Below, piece by piece: positions 13,915 to 16,935 of a stretch of DNA of 16,935 nucleotides. The stretch lies in contig JAHEFC010000026.1 of assembly GCA_024640385.1 (NCBI GenBank), positions 1-16,935 on the forward strand, written 5' to 3'. Positions within the stretch are counted from its first letter, which is position 1, and every line of letters starts with the position of its first letter. The notes beneath the pieces are model-generated. The model did no database searches. It had not been told where the DNA came from and saw nothing but the letters and a program-made list of their open reading frames with translations. Source of the stretch: Sphingobacteriales bacterium (GTDB lineage Bacteria > Bacteroidota > Bacteroidia > Chitinophagales > Chitinophagaceae). The position numbers and the translations under genes were made by a program.

Positions 13915-16900
13915 ATGAGAACCAAGAGTAGAATTCTATTCACGTTCTTTTGCCTCATGGCGTCGAGCGTTCTGCTATTCGCCCAAGAGAAAAGGACAGT
14001 GACAGGAACAGTGAAAGACAATACGGGTGCCGTATTGTCGAACGCTACTGTGACCGAGAAAGGAACCAAAAATTCCGTGGTCACAAACAGCACCGGAACG
14101 TTTTCAATCAGCGTTCTGCCAAATGCCACATTACAGATCACTTACGCTGGTATGGCCATGCGTGAAGTGCCAGTAGCAGGCCAGTCCAACCTGGACATTG
14201 CAATGACCGATGCCGGCCAACTTACTGAAGTGGTGGTAACATCACTCGGTATCAGTAAGCAGCAAAAGGCGCTGGGTTATGCAACTGCAACTGTGAAATC
14301 TGAAGACATCGTTCGTACCGCGCCACCAAACTTTGCCCAGGCATTGTATGGTAAGGCTCCAGGTGTTCGCGTTGCTTCAGCCCCGGGTGGTGCCACATCA
14401 GGTGTGAGCATCAACATCCGCGGAATCAACTCCATCACCGGTAAGAACCAGCCACTGATCGTACTCGACGGTGTGCCCATTCGCAACGGTGAATACAGCA
14501 ACACAGATTATTGGAGCGATCAGCGTGTACGCGGTAACGGTCTGCTCGATATTAACCCTGAAGACATCGAGAACCTCTCGATCCTGAAAGGGGCATCTGC
14601 TGCCGCGCTCTACGGTTCTGAAGCCGTAAACGGTGTGGTGCTGATCACTACAAAGAAGGGTGCAAAAGGCCAGAAAGGTTTCTCTGTTGACGTGAACGCC
14701 AGCTATAGCGTGGATAAAGTGGCTTATACGCCAGAATATCAGAACGTTCGTGGCTATGGTATCAATAAACTGGACGCCAACCTTGGCCAGGACGATGATG
14801 GTTTCATTTGGGTTGACCTGGATGGTAACGGATCAAAAGAAACCAGGGCATTACCTAATGCCTCTATCAATTTCGGTGCGAAATTCGATGGTCAGCCTAT
14901 TGCAGGGTGGGATGGCGTTGTCAGGCCTTATTCTTCACAGGGGAACAACTTTGAAGCCATGTTCCAGGATGCACAGAACTCTAACATCAACGTGGCTGTT
15001 ACCCAGGTTACTGAGAACAACAATATTCGTTTCTCACTCACCCGCCAGGATAACGAAGGTGTGAGCTTGAATTCAAAGAACTCCAAGAACATTGCGAATT
15101 TCAACAGCACATTCCGTTTTGCTAAGAAATACAGCATGGACCTGCAGGTCAATTATGTAAACCAGATCACTAAGAACCGTCCTTACTCTATAGACAGGTT
15201 GACCAACAACTTCACTGGTATGTTGGGACGTTTCGATAATTCTGAGTGGTATGCCAATAAATACCAAACAAGCATGGGTTACAGGTTTGTTACCGGTACC
15301 GGCCAGAGCCTTACTCCATCCGAGAACATCAATGGTGGATATGGCGGTTTCAAAGGCGATATCGCTGACTATTTCTGGAGGGTGAACAAACACAATACAG
15401 AAGAAAAAAGCAATCGTGTTATTGCCAGCATGACCCATCACTGGCAGATCCTTCCAAGTCTGAGACTCCGTGGCAGGATCGCCAATGATTTCACCGGACA
15501 GCTGACTGAAACATCCCAGGCAACTGAAAGGCCTCTGATCTTCGGTAACTCCGGTTATTTCGGAATGGAGAGCTTTAACTACAATATTATTTACGGCGAT
15601 ATCTTGGCCACATGGACTAAGAAGCTGACTTCTGATCTTGAGCTGAACGTGATGGGTGGTTATACTGCGCAGCAGGATAATGGAACCTGGATCAGCCGCG
15701 GTACTAACGGTGGCTTGAGTACAGAGAACCGTTTTGATGTCGGTGCTTCTGTTAACACAGCGAACAGTGGTTCAAGAAGGCTCGAGGTAGTAAAAGATGC
15801 CTTCCTGGGTACTGTTAACGTAGGTTATAAAGGATGGTTGTTTGCTGAAGGAACAGTAAGAAGGGACAGAACTTCTACAATGAATCCTGACAACAACGCC
15901 TTCGTTTATCCTTCTATCAACGCCAGCTTTATTGTTTCACAAGCCTTCAAACTTCCTGAGTTCATCAACTACATGAAAGTAAGGGGTTCATGGGGTATCG
16001 TGGGTAACTATCCAGATCCATACCTGGCTAACGTTGCGTATAGCCAGAACACATTGGGATCTCAGGGTGCTAACCCCGTTCTTTATACTACTATCCCTTC
16101 TTCTTTCGGTAATGACCTGATCAGGCCAGAACAGAAGAAAGAGTTTGAATTCGGTTTGGATACTAGGATGTTCAGCAATCGTTTAGGTATCGATCTTTCT
16201 TACTACAATGCCCAGGTGGTTGACCAGATCCTTCCGCTTTCACTGCCAGGATCATCAGGTGCAACTTCAATCCTGAGTAACGTAGGTACATTAAGGAATA
16301 CAGGTATCGAATTAGGTTTGAACTATAACGCTTTCCGTCAGAAGAACTTCAAGTGGGATATCACGCTCAACATTGCTCAGAACATGAACAAGGTTGAAGC
16401 GCTTGCTCCTGGTTTGACAGAACTGCTACATGCTGACTACGATGGTAACGCTGCCCAGCTGAAATCAGTAGTAGGTCAGCCAATGGGTGATTTCTATGCT
16501 CACCCTGTGTTGAAAGACAAAACAGGTCAGCCAATTGTAGATCCAAATGGACTTTACAAAGTTGATCCTAACAGCATGTACAAAGTAGGTAATGCGATGC
16601 CAAAAGTAACCGGTGGTTTGATCAACGCCTTCAATTATAAAGGTATCACCCTGGATGCGGTTATCGACTACAGGTTCGGCGGTTACGTGATGCCAACAGC
16701 TATTTACTGGATGATGAGCCGCGGTCTGCTGGAAGAAACACTGCAGGGTATGGACAAGGCTCATGGCGGTATGACATACTATGTAGATGGTACTGGCAAG
16801 AAGATCCCGACTACTGGTACTGCCGGTCCTAATGGTGAGAAAGTATACGAAAACGGAATGTTGCTTCCAGGTGTGAAAGCTGATGGTACTCCTAACGACT

Positions 16901-16935
16901 ACATGACAACATCAGATAACTACTGGTGGACTGTG
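13915..16935 (+). CDS. SusC/RagA-family TonB-dependent outer-membrane transporter (partial, 3' end outside window)
   Basis: The reading frame is open for all 1007 codons in the window and continues past the edge. A signal peptide covers about residues 1-23 (LLFAQ end). A carboxypeptidase-regulatory-like beta domain follows (about 28-97, RTVTGTVKDNTGAVLSNATV), then a TonB-box-like TEVVVTSLG (104-112). The plug domain (about 120-250) contains APGVRV, SINIRGINSI, PLIVLDGVPI, INPEDIENLSILKGASAAALYGSEA and NGVVLITTKKG. The remainder is beta-barrel. There is no N-terminal STN domain, so control by a FecR-type anti-sigma factor through this protein is not expected. It imports an oligosaccharide or similar large nutrient with a SusD lipoprotein, which should be encoded just downstream. 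The substrate cannot be told from the sequence. Confidence 0.95.
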   Translation, partial: MRTKSRILFTFFCLMASSVLLFAQEKRTVTGTVKDNTGAVLSNATVTEKGTKNSVVTNSTGTFSISVLPNATLQITYAGMAMREVPVAGQSNLDIAMTDAGQLTEVVVTSLGISKQQKALGYATATVKSEDIVRTAPPNFAQALYGKAPGVRVASAPGGATSGVSINIRGINSITGKNQPLIVLDGVPIRNGEYSNTDYWSDQRVRGNGLLDINPEDIENLSILKGASAAALYGSEAVNGVVLITTKKGAKGQKGFSVDVNASYSVDKVAYTPEYQNVRGYGINKLDANLGQDDDGFIWVDLDGNGSKETRALPNASINFGAKFDGQPIAGWDGVVRPYSSQGNNFEAMFQDAQNSNINVAVTQVTENNNIRFSLTRQDNEGVSLNSKNSKNIANFNSTFRFAKKYSMDLQVNYVNQITKNRPYSIDRLTNNFTGMLGRFDNSEWYANKYQTSMGYRFVTGTGQSLTPSENINGGYGGFKGDIADYFWRVNKHNTEEKSNRVIASMTHHWQILPSLRLRGRIANDFTGQLTETSQATERPLIFGNSGYFGMESFNYNIIYGDILATWTKKLTSDLELNVMGGYTAQQDNGTWISRGTNGGLSTENRFDVGASVNTANSGSRRLEVVKDAFLGTVNVGYKGWLFAEGTVRRDRTSTMNPDNNAFVYPSINASFIVSQAFKLPEFINYMKVRGSWGIVGNYPDPYLANVAYSQNTLGSQGANPVLYTTIPSSFGNDLIRPEQKKEFEFGLDTRMFSNRLGIDLSYYNAQVVDQILPLSLPGSSGATSILSNVGTLRNTGIELGLNYNAFRQKNFKWDITLNIAQNMNKVEALAPGLTELLHADYDGNAAQLKSVVGQPMGDFYAHPVLKDKTGQPIVDPNGLYKVDPNSMYKVGNAMPKVTGGLINAFNYKGITLDAVIDYRFGGYVMPTAIYWMMSRGLLEETLQGMDKAHGGMTYYVDGTGKKIPTTGTAGPNGEKVYENGMLLPGVKADGTPNDYMTTSDNYWWTV

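Overview
This 16.9 kb window looks like chromosomal DNA of a member of the Bacteroidota, most likely Chitinophagaceae-like. The reasons are a SusC/RagA-type TonB-dependent transporter, a LytS-type kinase carrying TPRs with a LytTR regulator, several short Bacteroidota-style lipoproteins, a TAnnTTTG-type promoter, and little use of Shine-Dalgarno sequences. The family-level placement is an impression from gene content. No rRNA, tRNA, CRISPR array, transposase or integrase was seen.

Layout from left to right. (1) 23-988 (+) encodes a secreted protein joining a GLPGLI/DUF4412-like part to a TonB-C-like domain. It converges on a minus-strand two-component system, a TPR/LytS-type histidine kinase (1741-3819) and a LytTR response regulator (1001-1744), coupled by an ATGA overlap. 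(2) Two divergent lipoproteins of unknown function follow (4018-4590 minus, 4838-5482 plus), then a membrane-anchored diheme cytochrome c (5479-6432 minus) whose stop codon shares TTAA with the convergent lipoprotein. (3) 6559-7986 (+) is a secreted beta-lactamase-fold serine hydrolase. (4) 7995-10971 (minus) is a visibly AT-rich two-gene block: an HNH nuclease fused to a HIT nucleotide hydrolase, followed 4 bp later by a PD-(D/E)XK nuclease fused to a Schlafen-group-3/DUF2075 SF1 helicase. This accessory cassette is the best candidate in the window for an undescribed system, plausibly anti-phage or DNA-end processing. (5) 11049-13499 (minus) is a tightly overlapped operon mtnA, class II aldolase/MtnB-like gene, mtnP, for salvage of methylthioadenosine (and possibly 5'-deoxyadenosine). 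(6) A 415-bp intergenic region holds the mtnA promoter and what looks like a complex control region for the following gene. It contains a near-perfect LacI-family-type operator, a repeated 15-bp motif and a leader hairpin. (7) 13915 to the window end (+) is a SusC/RagA outer-membrane transporter, cut by the edge; its SusD partner would lie beyond.

How the genes work together. The mtn operon is one pathway: MtnP phosphorolyses MTA, MtnA isomerises the sugar phosphate, and the class II aldolase-family enzyme cleaves or dehydrates it. The HNH-HIT and nuclease-helicase genes look like one co-transcribed functional unit. The kinase and LytTR regulator form a signalling pair whose target is not evident here.
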